From: Actinomycetota bacterium
Lineage (GTDB): Bacteria > Actinomycetota > CADDZG01 > WHSQ01
DNA: 36,104 nucleotides
Assembly: GCA_030446465.1 (NCBI GenBank)
Contig: JAUJNI010000002.1
Coordinates: 845,069 to 881,172 of the forward strand
Direction of reading: 5' to 3'
Under the pieces are notes generated by a model. The model worked only from the letters and a program-made list of their open reading frames with translations, searched no databases and was not told where the DNA came from. Every line of letters begins with the position of its first letter. The first letter of the stretch is position 1. Both the position numbers and the translations under genes were made by a program. This document shows positions 1 through 7,864 of this stretch, piece by piece.

Positions 1-133
1 CGCTCATCCCGTGGCAGCCAAGTGCAAAGAAGGTCTTGAGATCGGCCTGGACGCCGGCCCCCCCGCTTGAATCCGAGCCCGCGATCGTGAGGGCTCGCGG
101 CAGACCGGTTACCGGTTGCGCAGGTGTTGCCAT
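1..133 (-). CDS. thiD: Phosphomethylpyrimidine kinase ThiD, N-terminal part (cut by window edge)
   Basis: Reading leftward from an ATG at 133, the translation begins [19 protein letters not shown] and continues with [16 protein letters not shown], the conserved N-terminus of HMP/HMP-P kinase (ThiD). This enzyme phosphorylates hydroxymethylpyrimidine (phosphate) in cytoplasmic thiamine biosynthesis. A GGAGG Shine-Dalgarno 8 nt before the ATG fixes the start. The first 25 nt overlap the end of thiL, which suggests translational coupling. Only about 44 codons are present and the rest lies outside the window. A fusion such as ThiDE cannot be excluded. Confidence 0.88.
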   Translation of the reverse strand, partial: MATPAQPVTGLPRALTIAGSDSSGGAGVQADLKTFFALGCHGMS

Positions 134-1239
134 CCTTGCTGCCTCCATGTCGTGAGATCGTCCCGACCGATCAGCCTCCCCGATTCCACGGTCGCGCCGA
201 TGCGAGTTACGGCTGTCCCAAGCTCCGCAAGACCGGCCTTCACGTCGTCGAAAAGCCGTGGCTGAATCGTAAAGAGGAGCTCGAAGTCCTCTCCGCCCGT
301 AATGGCAGCCGTAAGGGGGTCGATCGCGTCGGGCGCTTGCCCCTCGAGCCACAAGAGGTTTGGATCGACCGGAATCGCCTCCGCTTCGATCCTGCAGCCG
401 ACCGAGCTCGAGGCGGTGAGATGGCCGAGGTCGACGGCAAGGCCATCGGAGAGGTCGATCATCGCGGTTACTCCCGCATCGACAAGAGCGGCGGCCTCTT
501 GGACCCGAGCCGTGGGCCTTAGCTGACGTGCGATCAGTGCCCGGGCGGCCGGCTCATCTTGGGGAATTGCCTGCTCCAGAACCACCAAACCACCGGCTGC
601 ACCTCCCAAAGAACCCGTCACACAGACCGCCTCACCGGGGCGTGCGCCCGAGCGCAGGACGGGGGCGTTACCGACCGGAGCCCCGAGCAGAGACAGCGAG
701 ACAACGATCTCCCGCCCCTCACTGATGTCACCTCCCACTAGATCGATCCCCCACCGCTCTGCCCCGGCCGCCATCCCGGTCATGACGTCATCGACGAACG
801 ACACCTTGGTTGTCGCCGGCAGGCAGAGGGTCGCTACCGCGTGGGCCGGCCTGCCGCCCATGGCGGCGATGTCCGAGGCGTTGACCGCAACTACCTTCCA
901 GCCGACGTCTTCTCCCGAGCAATAGGCGAGCCTGAAGTCCACGTCTTGGACCATCGCGTCGGTCGTGAGCAACAGCCGGTCGGACGGCGCAGGAAAGAAG
1001 GCGGCGTCGTCCCCGGACCACACCTCGTTGGCGGGTGCCCGTGGCAGGCGCCCACAGATGTGCTCGAGCAGCGCCAGCTCCCCGAGCTCCCCTACGGTCG
1101 TGGCGTCTACGGGGATCCCCGGTGCATCAATCGGCCGCAGGGCCAGCCTTGACGACTTCGGGCGGAACCGAGTCCTTGAAGGTCTCGAAGTTAGCGGCAA
1201 ACATGCGTGCGAGATCGCGTGCCTGCTCCTCGTATGCAT
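109..1239 (-). CDS. thiL: Thiamine-monophosphate kinase ThiL
   Basis: ThiL phosphorylates thiamine monophosphate to the cofactor thiamine pyrophosphate in the cytoplasm. The translation has the PurM-like ThiL hallmarks: GDDAA (residues 76-80 of the longest frame), [11 protein letters not shown] (92-102), [10 protein letters not shown] (120-129), a later GGDISEG, and GEDFELLF near the C-terminus. The family-conserved part begins at [14 protein letters not shown], about residue 48. The ATG at 1239 would put 113 nt inside pckA and add an arginine-rich N-terminus not seen in ThiL. No ATG, GTG or TTG lies in frame between codon 14 (TTG at 1200) and the conserved part, so the true start is uncertain; it could be one of these or a rare codon such as ATT at about 1131. 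The gene sits between pckA and thiD on the same strand. Confidence 0.9.
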   Translation of the reverse strand: MHTRSRHAISHACLPLTSRPSRTRFRPKSSRLALRPIDAPGIPVDATTVGELGELALLEHICGRLPRAPANEVWSGDDAAFFPAPSDRLLLTTDAMVQDVDFRLAYCSGEDVGWKVVAVNASDIAAMGGRPAHAVATLCLPATTKVSFVDDVMTGMAAGAERWGIDLVGGDISEGREIVVSLSLLGAPVGNAPVLRSGARPGEAVCVTGSLGGAAGGLVVLEQAIPQDEPAARALIARQLRPTARVQEAAALVDAGVTAMIDLSDGLAVDLGHLTASSSVGCRIEAEAIPVDPNLLWLEGQAPDAIDPLTAAITGGEDFELLFTIQPRLFDDVKAGLAELGTAVTRIGATVESGRLIGRDDLTTWRQQGWQHLRNR

Positions 1240-2701
1240 CCGCGTCCGGCCACGTCGACTGAGGATCCAGGATGCCGTCGGGCACTCCCTCGCAGGAGAC
1301 GGGGACGTCCAGGTTGAATATTGGATGACGCCTGGTCTCGACTTCGTCGAGCGCTCCGGAGGTAGCCGCCCTCACGAGCCCGCGGGTGACGTCGAGGTCC
1401 ATGCGCCTGCCCACTCCGTAAGCACCCCCAGTCCAGCCGGTGTTGACCAGGAACACTCTCGCTTTGTGCCTAGCGATGCGCTCGCCCAGCATCCGCGCGT
1501 AGGTTCCGGGGTTCAAGGGAAGAAACGGCGCCCCGAAGCACGTGGAGAAAGTCGCCTCCGGTTCCGTGCCCAGGCCTGCTTCCGTCCCCGCCAGCTTCGA
1601 CGTGAAGCCCGAAAGGAAGTGATACATCGCCCCCTCCGGCGACAGCCGAGAGAGCGGCGGGAGCACACCAAAAGCATCGGCCGTGAGAAAGAGGATGGTG
1701 TCGGCGTGTCCGGCGCGGCCCGCGGGAATGAAGCCCGGGATGAAGTCGAGGGGGTAAGCGGCCCGGGTGTTCTCGGTCAGGGTGGCGTCTTCGAAGTCGA
1801 CGATGCGCGTCACTGGATCCATGACCACGTTCTCGACCACCGACGCGAAGCGGATGGCCCTCCAGATCTGTGGTTCCTTCTCTTCTGAGAGATTTATGCA
1901 CTTCGCGTAGCAGCCACCTTCGAAATTGAAGATCCCGCTGTCCGACCACCCGTGCTCATCGTCGCCGATCAGTCGTCGCTCCGGGTCTGCAGAAAGGGTC
2001 GTTTTGCCGGTTCCCGAGAGCCCGAAGAACAAAGCCACATCACCACCCGCCCCCACGTTTGCCGAGCAGTGCATCGGAAGAACGCCCTGGAGAGGAAGCA
2101 AGTAGTTCGCCGACGTGAACATCGACTTCTTGATCTCACCCGCGTAATGCGTGCCGCACACGAGCACCTGCTTGCGCTCGAGGTCGATCCCAATGAAGGC
2201 GTCCGAATTGGTCTCGTCTCGAGCCGGAACAGCCTCGAAAGTCGGAGCCGACACCACTACGAAGTCCGGCTCCAAGTTGTCCATCTCTTCGGGTGTCGGA
2301 CGACGAAACAGTTGTCGCGCGAACAACGCATGCCACGCGAGCTCACTCACCACGCGCAGCTTGATCCTGTGATTGGGATCCGCTCCGACGTACCCGTCGA
2401 CCAAGAACAGCTCCCGCTCCTCCAAGTGATCCCGTACGCGGTCGAGCAACGCGTCGAACACCCGCGGCTCGACTGGTTGATTGGTTTGTCCCCAGTGAAT
2501 CCGTTTTGCAGAGTCCCCGTGACTTACGAAGAAGCGGTCGTTTGGCGAACGTCCCGTCCGCCTCCCGGTGTTCGTAACGACCGCTCCGTCATGGCTCAGA
2601 AGCGCCTCTCCGCGCGCGATGGCGAGCTCTATGAGCGCGGAAGGACTCGGATTCAAGTGCACTTTCTTTGAACTCTTCATCCCGGCCATGGCCTGCGCCA
2701 C
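1127..2701 (-). CDS. pckA: Phosphoenolpyruvate carboxykinase (ATP)
   Basis: This cytoplasmic enzyme converts oxaloacetate plus ATP to phosphoenolpyruvate, the first committed step of gluconeogenesis. The 524-residue length fits the ATP-dependent family. Visible motifs are the kinase-1a P-loop GLSGTGKTT (residues 227-235), the metal-binding GDDEHGW (246-252), EGGCYAK (261-267), and the oxaloacetate-side segments RSPNDRF and FTSANYLLPLQG. The start is a GTG preceded at about 6-7 nt by GGAGGAGA. A second in-frame ATG at codon 8 could also serve. The stop lies just before, or inside, the start of thiL. The divergent gene at 2826 leaves roughly 120 bp for both promoters. Confidence 0.96.
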   Translation of the reverse strand: MAQAMAGMKSSKKVHLNPSPSALIELAIARGEALLSHDGAVVTNTGRRTGRSPNDRFFVSHGDSAKRIHWGQTNQPVEPRVFDALLDRVRDHLEERELFLVDGYVGADPNHRIKLRVVSELAWHALFARQLFRRPTPEEMDNLEPDFVVVSAPTFEAVPARDETNSDAFIGIDLERKQVLVCGTHYAGEIKKSMFTSANYLLPLQGVLPMHCSANVGAGGDVALFFGLSGTGKTTLSADPERRLIGDDEHGWSDSGIFNFEGGCYAKCINLSEEKEPQIWRAIRFASVVENVVMDPVTRIVDFEDATLTENTRAAYPLDFIPGFIPAGRAGHADTILFLTADAFGVLPPLSRLSPEGAMYHFLSGFTSKLAGTEAGLGTEPEATFSTCFGAPFLPLNPGTYARMLGERIARHKARVFLVNTGWTGGAYGVGRRMDLDVTRGLVRAATSGALDEVETRRHPIFNLDVPVSCEGVPDGILDPQSTWPDADAYEEQARDLARMFAANFETFKDSVPPEVVKAGPAAD

Positions 2702-2825
2702 CGCTGCTCTCCTCCAGCTCGCGTGAGCGAGCAGCCTACCCTCGCGTGATGGCCCCTGATAGACTGCGGCCTCCTTTCGAGTAGGAAACCAACCGGTCGG
2801 AGTGGCCAGCTAAGGAGGCGCAACG

Positions 2826-3065
2826 GTGGCTGAGGTCCAGGCGTACATCCTCATTCAGACCGAAGTAGGCAAGGCTGCGCAGGTAGCCAAAGAGGTCAAC
2901 GACATCGATGGAGTCGATGCCGCGGAGGACGTCACCGGACCCTATGACGTGATCGTGCGCGCAAGCGCGGGCAACGTCGACGACCTCGGCAAGCTGGTCG
3001 TTGCAAGAATCCAGGCAGTGGAGGGCATCACGCGCACGTTGACGTGCCCAGTGGTTCACCTCTGA
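2826..3065 (+). CDS. Stand-alone Lrp/AsnC ligand-binding (RAM) domain protein
   Basis: The 79-residue product matches only the effector-binding half of Lrp/AsnC regulators. It has an alpha/beta ferredoxin-like fold pattern beginning VQAYILIQTEVGKAAQVAKEV, with the GPYDVIV segment at about residues 38-44. There is no helix-turn-helix, so it probably does not bind DNA alone; such proteins are thought to sense amino acids or modulate partners. The start is GTG with AAGGAGG 7 nt upstream. Its 3' end overlaps the PLP enzyme gene by 22 nt, which suggests co-expression and perhaps a link to sulfur amino acid metabolism. The ligand cannot be told from sequence. Confidence 0.88.
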   Translation: MAEVQAYILIQTEVGKAAQVAKEVNDIDGVDAAEDVTGPYDVIVRASAGNVDDLGKLVVARIQAVEGITRTLTCPVVHL

Positions 3066-4273
3066 GCTCCCCCAACTCCAAAGACGCCCCCCGCCGCGGA
3101 CTCGCCACCCGCGCGGTCCATCCCCCTGAGCTTCAGCCCCAAGGAGGCCGGCCGACGGCCCCCCTACTGGATCTGTCGTCCACCTATTCCTTCGAGGACG
3201 CAGAGGAGTTTGCGCGCGCGTCGCAAGCGAAAGTCGGCGAAGGATACGTCTACGCCCGTTGGGCCAACACCACGGTCGATCTCTTCGAAGCAGCGGTCGC
3301 CGATCTCGAAGGCACGGAGGAGGCAGAGGCATTCTCGAGCGGCATGGCCGCGATCGCGTGTGTTTGTCTCGCCCTGTGTGATGCGGGTGATCGGATCGTT
3401 GCAGCGCGCCAGCTCTACGGAACGACCTTCGCGCTCCTTTCGCAGCGCCTTCCCCGCTACGGCATAGAGACGACCTTCTGCGAGCTCGACGATTACGACT
3501 CCATCGCAGCGGCACTGCCGGGGTCGAAGTTGCTCTACTGCGAGACCATCGGGAATCCGCGCATCCAGGTGGCCGACCTCAAACAGCTAGCGGCCCTGGC
3601 AGCCGAAGCGGACGTGCCGCTCGTGGTCGACAACACCTTTGCCAGCCCGGTGCTGTGCAGACCGGCTGAGCTCGGTGCGCAGGTCGTGTTGCACTCCGCG
3701 ACCAAGTTCCTCGGTGGCCACCATGACCTTCTCGGGGGCATCGTGTGCGGCGACTCGGCGTCTGTGGATCGAGTCCGCGCGGTAGCGAGAGACGTCGGCC
3801 CGACGCTCGCTCCCTTCAACGCATGGCTCGCTCTGCGCGGGTTGGCGACGCTTCACCTGAGGGTGATTCGGTCGTCGGAATCGGCGTTGGTTATCGCTCG
3901 AGCACTGCACGATCACCCTGCGGTAGATGCGGTCCATTACCCGGCCCTCCCGTCCGATGTCCACAGGTCGCTCGCGGAGAAGCAGCTGTCCGGCATGGGC
4001 GGAGGCACGCTCGGCTTCGAGGTCGCCGGAGGCAAACAGAGGGCCACGAGGTTCCAAGAGGGCCTGAAGCTCGTGCAGCCTGCTGCATCCCTTGGCGGGT
4101 CACACACCTTGCTGGTTCACTCCGCGAGCGTCACGCACACGCAGCTCTCCGCGCAGGAATTGAAGGAGGTCGGTATCTCACAGGGGTTCTACCGGCTGTC
4201 GGTCGGTCTCGAGGATCCGGGCGACATCTTGTCCGATCTCACCGCCGCGCTCGACGCAACCGCCGACCTCTAG
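3044..4273 (+). CDS. Cys/Met metabolism PLP-dependent enzyme (cystathionine gamma-synthase/lyase family)
   Basis: This is a fold-type I PLP enzyme of the trans-sulfuration family (409 residues). The Schiff-base lysine is in HSATKFLGGHH (Lys221). DNTFASP (Asp196) would contact the pyridine nitrogen, YARWANTT (70-77) corresponds to the family YxRxxNPT motif, and LYGTT (124-128) carries the ring-stacking tyrosine. Possible activities are cystathionine gamma-synthase, cystathionine gamma-lyase, O-acetylhomoserine sulfhydrylase or methionine gamma-lyase; the sequence alone does not decide. The GTG start lies 22 nt inside the preceding AsnC-domain gene, so translation is probably coupled. Its TAG stop shares a CTAG with the stop of the convergent gpsA gene. 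Confidence 0.9.
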   Translation: MPSGSPLSSPNSKDAPRRGLATRAVHPPELQPQGGRPTAPLLDLSSTYSFEDAEEFARASQAKVGEGYVYARWANTTVDLFEAAVADLEGTEEAEAFSSGMAAIACVCLALCDAGDRIVAARQLYGTTFALLSQRLPRYGIETTFCELDDYDSIAAALPGSKLLYCETIGNPRIQVADLKQLAALAAEADVPLVVDNTFASPVLCRPAELGAQVVLHSATKFLGGHHDLLGGIVCGDSASVDRVRAVARDVGPTLAPFNAWLALRGLATLHLRVIRSSESALVIARALHDHPAVDAVHYPALPSDVHRSLAEKQLSGMGGGTLGFEVAGGKQRATRFQEGLKLVQPAASLGGSHTLLVHSASVTHTQLSAQELKEVGISQGFYRLSVGLEDPGDILSDLTAALDATADL

Positions 4274-5322
4274 GAGCTGTTTCCCTCGGGCAGGTGCATG
4301 AGGTACTCCTCGACCCCGGCGAACTCCTGTTGGATCCCCTGGGTCAAGAGTTCCTGAACGACGTCCTCGACCTTGTGTCCCTCGTGGCAGATCTTGACCA
4401 TGGCGTGGGTGATCGGCATCCAGACACCGGCTTCCTGACCGAGCTCGAAGATCGGCTTACAGCTCTTCACGCCCTCGGCGACCATGTGCATCGAACCGAG
4501 GATGTCCTCGATGCTCTCGCCCCGCCCGAGCCTGATGCCCACCGAGTGGTTGCGCGACTGCCTGCTGGCACATGTTGCGATGAGATCCCCGACCCCGGCA
4601 AGCCCCAGGAAGGTGAGGGGATGAGCACCCCAGCGAACTGAGAAACGAGCCATCTCGGCGAGCCCGCGGGTCATGACCGTTGCCTTGGCGTTGTCGCCGA
4701 ACCCCAGACCGTCCGCGATGCCCGACGCGATCGCGAGCACGTTCTTGAAGGCGCCGCCGATCTCACAGCCGACGACGTCGCTGTTCGTGTAGCAGCGAAA
4801 GGTGTCCGCATGAAAGGTCTCTTGAAGTCGCCTCGAGGTCGAGTGGTCTTTGCACGCGATCGTCGATGCGGCTGGATAGCCCTGAACGATCTCCTTGGCC
4901 AGGTTGGGGCCCGTCAACACCGCGATCCGCGAATCGTCGATCCCGTCGATCTCATCGGCGAATACTTCGGACATCCGCTTCTTGGTAGCGACCTCTAGGC
5001 CCTTGGTGAGGCTGACAAAGCACGCGGTGGGGGCTGCCACCGAAGACACTTCTCGAAGGACATCCCGAAAACCGTGGGACGGTACGGCCATCACGACCGT
5101 CTCGGCTCGGTCCAGAGCCTCCTCGAGATCGCTGGTGGCCAGCAGGTCCTCTGGAAGCGCGATGTCGGGGAGGTACTCGGGGTTCTCGTGGTACAGGTTG
5201 ATGGTCTCGGCAAGCTCGGCGCGCCGCGCCCACAGGATCGTCTGGTCGCGATTCTTGTTGGTTACGAGGGCCGCAACCGCCGTCCCCCACGACCCCGCGC
5301 CGACGAACGCGATCTTGCTCAC
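4270..5322 (-). CDS. gpsA: NAD(P)-dependent glycerol-3-phosphate dehydrogenase
   Basis: GpsA reduces dihydroxyacetone phosphate to sn-glycerol 3-phosphate for phospholipid synthesis. From the chosen GTG at 5322 the protein is 350 residues. It opens VSKIAFVGAGSWGTAVA, the Rossmann GxGxxG dinucleotide site at residues 8-13. It also shows VMAVPSHGFRDVL, LTGPNLAKEI, the catalytic-lysine region IGGAFKNVLAIASG, and TFLGLAGVGDLIATC. The open frame extends 76 codons further upstream, but that part runs through plsC and is not GpsA-like. GTG overlaps the plsC stop as GTGA, with GAAGAGG upstream. The plsC-gpsA pair supplies glycerol 3-phosphate and acylates its product. Confidence 0.96.
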   Translation of the reverse strand: MSKIAFVGAGSWGTAVAALVTNKNRDQTILWARRAELAETINLYHENPEYLPDIALPEDLLATSDLEEALDRAETVVMAVPSHGFRDVLREVSSVAAPTACFVSLTKGLEVATKKRMSEVFADEIDGIDDSRIAVLTGPNLAKEIVQGYPAASTIACKDHSTSRRLQETFHADTFRCYTNSDVVGCEIGGAFKNVLAIASGIADGLGFGDNAKATVMTRGLAEMARFSVRWGAHPLTFLGLAGVGDLIATCASRQSRNHSVGIRLGRGESIEDILGSMHMVAEGVKSCKPIFELGQEAGVWMPITHAMVKICHEGHKVEDVVQELLTQGIQQEFAGVEEYLMHLPEGNSS

Positions 5323-6002
5323 GCGGCAGACCTCTTCAACGGGCGCCTTCGATCCGGCACCGCGGGCATGAGCCCCGCAACCAGAAGAGAGATCCGCTCC
5401 ACGATCTGGTACGACGCTTGCTGCCAGTCCTGCGGTGAGCCTGTCTTCGTCGACAGCATCACCGGCTCGCCGACTCGCACGAGGACCTCCTGTCGAGGCG
5501 GCCACCAGTGTCTCGCATAGTCCTTCGGCCACAGGTTCTGAGTCCCCCACAACGCCGCCGGGATTAGGGGGGCGCCGGAAGCAAGCGCAAGCCGAGCGGC
5601 ACCGGTCCTTCCTGCCATCGGCTTCAGCTCAGGGTCCGTGGTGATGGTCCCCTCAGGGAAGACCACGACGACCTGGGCATCCCCGAGCACCTTCATGGCT
5701 TGGTCGAGGGCCACGGGGGCCGCGCGACTGCCGCGCCGTACTTCTATCTGCTTGGCCCCTTTGAGGATCCAAGCTATCCGCTTGTCCTGGAACAACTCAG
5801 ACTTCGCCAGAAAGCGCACGCGGCGCCCCGCAAGGTCGACGACGTAGGCCGCGACGAAGGGGTCCAGATAAGAGATGTGGTTGAACGCGATGATCCCGGG
5901 GCCTCTGCGTGGGATGTTGTGAAGGCCCTCGACGGACACGCGCAGCCACGAGGCTACAAGCGGCTTGATGATCGCCTTCGCCAGCAAGTAGATCGGCTCC
6001 AT
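5319..6002 (-). CDS. plsC: 1-acyl-sn-glycerol-3-phosphate acyltransferase (PlsC family)
   Basis: This membrane-associated acyltransferase transfers an acyl chain to lysophosphatidic acid to give phosphatidic acid. The 227-residue protein has the catalytic NHxxxxD motif as NHISYLD (residues 41-47) and the glycerol-phosphate-binding FPEGT (115-119). Both have the expected spacing. The N-terminal segment MEPIYLLAKAIIKPLVASWL may associate with the membrane. The ATG is at 6002, and the stop overlaps the gpsA start by 4 nt. The two genes form an operon with linked roles in phospholipid synthesis. Specificity for lysophosphatidate rather than another acceptor is assumed from the family and from gpsA. 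Confidence 0.9.
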   Translation of the reverse strand: MEPIYLLAKAIIKPLVASWLRVSVEGLHNIPRRGPGIIAFNHISYLDPFVAAYVVDLAGRRVRFLAKSELFQDKRIAWILKGAKQIEVRRGSRAAPVALDQAMKVLGDAQVVVVFPEGTITTDPELKPMAGRTGAARLALASGAPLIPAALWGTQNLWPKDYARHWWPPRQEVLVRVGEPVMLSTKTGSPQDWQQASYQIVERISLLVAGLMPAVPDRRRPLKRSAA

Positions 6003-6052
6003 GCGGCCCTAGCTCCTCCGATCATCGTGCCTGTCCTCCTGACCACCGAACC

Positions 6053-7864
6053 TTAGCTCGCAAGCTGCCGGCGGCGGGCTTCGTTCGTCCAGCTGTGGTA
6101 GAGCTTGCCGTACACGCTGTCCCGGTCGCGTACGAGCTCCGGGTGAGGCCCTCGTTGCACGACTCGGCCCTGGTCAAACACGAGCACCTCGTCGGCCGTT
6201 TCCGCGGTGGAAAGCCGGTGGGCGATCGCGACGGTCGTGCGACCCCGAGTGAGTCCCTCCAGTGCCCGCTGCAGGCGCACTTCGGTCGCGGGGTCGACCG
6301 CCGAGGTCGCCTCGTCGAGAAGCAGAAGGTCCGGGTTGGCGACGTAGGCGCGCGCCAGGGCGACCAGCTGACGCTCACCGACCGAGAGCATCTCGCCCCG
6401 CTCCCCCACCCTCGTGTCGAGCTCTTGGGGCAGAGCCTCGAGCCACTCGGCAAGCCCCAGCTCGGAGAAGGCGAGCTTGACGTCATGGCGCGACATCTCC
6501 GAACACCCGCGCCGAACGTTGGACAGCACCGAGTCATCGAACAAGAAGCCGTCCTGGGGCACCATCACGATGCGGCGCCTCAGCTTGTCGAAGCCAACCT
6601 GGTCAAGCGGAACTCCGTTTACGAGGACCCGTCCCTCGATCGGATCCATGAGGCGGGTGAGCAGCTTGGCAAAGGTAGTCTTGCCAGAGCCCGTCTCCCC
6701 GACTATTGCGACGCGGGACTGGGCCCTGATCTCTTGGTGGATGCCACGCAGGACCCAGCCTCCGGTCGGATACTTGAAGCTCACGTTCTCGAACCGCACC
6801 GCGATGGGCCCCTTGGGAATGTCCACGCCGGCGCCTTCCCCGGCGGTGGGGTCGGCGACGTCGGGAACCGTGTCGAGGACGCCGAGAATCTTGCGCCAGC
6901 CAGAGATTGCGTTCTGGGCCTGGTCGAGCACCTCCGTCAGGATCTGCACGGGCGCGACGAACAGGCTGACCAGGAACAAGAAGGCAACCAGGCGTCCCGC
7001 CGTCATCCCTCCGCCGAGACCCATTTCAATCCCGACGACCACGACCGCAGCCGTGGCGAGGGCCGAGAACAGGCCCCCCGTCGAGAACATCAACGCCGCG
7101 GTCCTGCCCGCCTTGTAGCCGGCGGAGGCGTAGTTCTCGACCGTGTCCCGGACGCGCCGGTTGGCGCGCTGCTCGATGCCGTAGGCCCTGATCACCGGAG
7201 CCCCCATGACGGTCTCGCTGACGGCAGTGAGCATCTCCCCGACCCGCTCGCGGACCACGTCGTAGAGCGCGCTTAAGCGCGCCTGGAAGCGGCGGAGGAT
7301 GTACACAAGCGGGGCGAAGGACAACAGCACCACGAGGGTGAGCTCCCAGCTGTAGATGAACATGACGACGGTGGCCACGAGTAGCTGGCCCGACATGACG
7401 ATGAGACCGATGCCGCTCCACTCCATGAACTGGCTGATGGTGTCGACATCAGCGGTCACTCGTGCGACGAACGCCCCTCGGTGCTCGGTTGCGTGGTGGA
7501 GCATCGAAAGGTCGTGGATGTGCCTGAAGGCCCTGACCCTGAGATTGCTCAACGCGGTCTCGGTCGCGCGGAACAGCCTTCGCTGCATCAGGAAGGCAGC
7601 CGCGGCGGTGACGACGATGGCCGCGAGCGCCATCAAGCCGAGCTGCACCACACGACCCGGATAGGGACCGCCCGGAGCCAGCAGAGCCCGGTCGATCGTC
7701 AGCTGCACCGCTATGGGGACCACCACCGCCCCCGCGGTCGACAGCACTGCGAGCAACAGGGTCAGGCCAAGGCCGTGCCTGAACTCGGGGCTCAGCTGCA
7801 GCCCCCGCACGAGCGTGCGCCAGGCCCCCTCTGGTTCGGCCGACAGAAGTCGCTGGTCGCTCAT
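6053..7864 (-). CDS. ABC half-exporter (TMD-NBD), partner 1: canonical Walker B/H-loop, altered signature
   Basis: This is a type IV ABC exporter half with about six membrane segments in residues 30-315 and a C-terminal ATPase domain. Walker A is GETGSGKTT (389-397), Walker B is LLLLDE (513-518) with the catalytic Glu, and the switch His is H549 in AIAHRLST. The signature motif is LSVGE (493-497) instead of LSGGQ. The start ATG overlaps the stop of the upstream half-transporter as ATGA (7861-7864), so the two are co-translated and likely form a heterodimer. Substrate is unknown; relatives export drugs or lipids. Together with its partner the pair resembles asymmetric exporters such as TM287/288 or BmrCD. 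Confidence 0.92.
   Translation of the reverse strand: MSDQRLLSAEPEGAWRTLVRGLQLSPEFRHGLGLTLLLAVLSTAGAVVVPIAVQLTIDRALLAPGGPYPGRVVQLGLMALAAIVVTAAAAFLMQRRLFRATETALSNLRVRAFRHIHDLSMLHHATEHRGAFVARVTADVDTISQFMEWSGIGLIVMSGQLLVATVVMFIYSWELTLVVLLSFAPLVYILRRFQARLSALYDVVRERVGEMLTAVSETVMGAPVIRAYGIEQRANRRVRDTVENYASAGYKAGRTAALMFSTGGLFSALATAAVVVVGIEMGLGGGMTAGRLVAFLFLVSLFVAPVQILTEVLDQAQNAISGWRKILGVLDTVPDVADPTAGEGAGVDIPKGPIAVRFENVSFKYPTGGWVLRGIHQEIRAQSRVAIVGETGSGKTTFAKLLTRLMDPIEGRVLVNGVPLDQVGFDKLRRRIVMVPQDGFLFDDSVLSNVRRGCSEMSRHDVKLAFSELGLAEWLEALPQELDTRVGERGEMLSVGERQLVALARAYVANPDLLLLDEATSAVDPATEVRLQRALEGLTRGRTTVAIAHRLSTAETADEVLVFDQGRVVQRGPHPELVRDRDSVYGKLYHSWTNEARRRQLAS

Noticed and set aside
1-2825. A TPP riboswitch controlling the thi genes
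   Set aside because: The thi genes follow pckA without a long leader, and no TPP-type conserved elements were seen in the 2702-2825 gap.
5323-5550. N-terminal extension of gpsA by 76 codons
   Set aside because: It is a shadow frame of plsC; the Rossmann motif starts directly after the coupled GTG at 5322.
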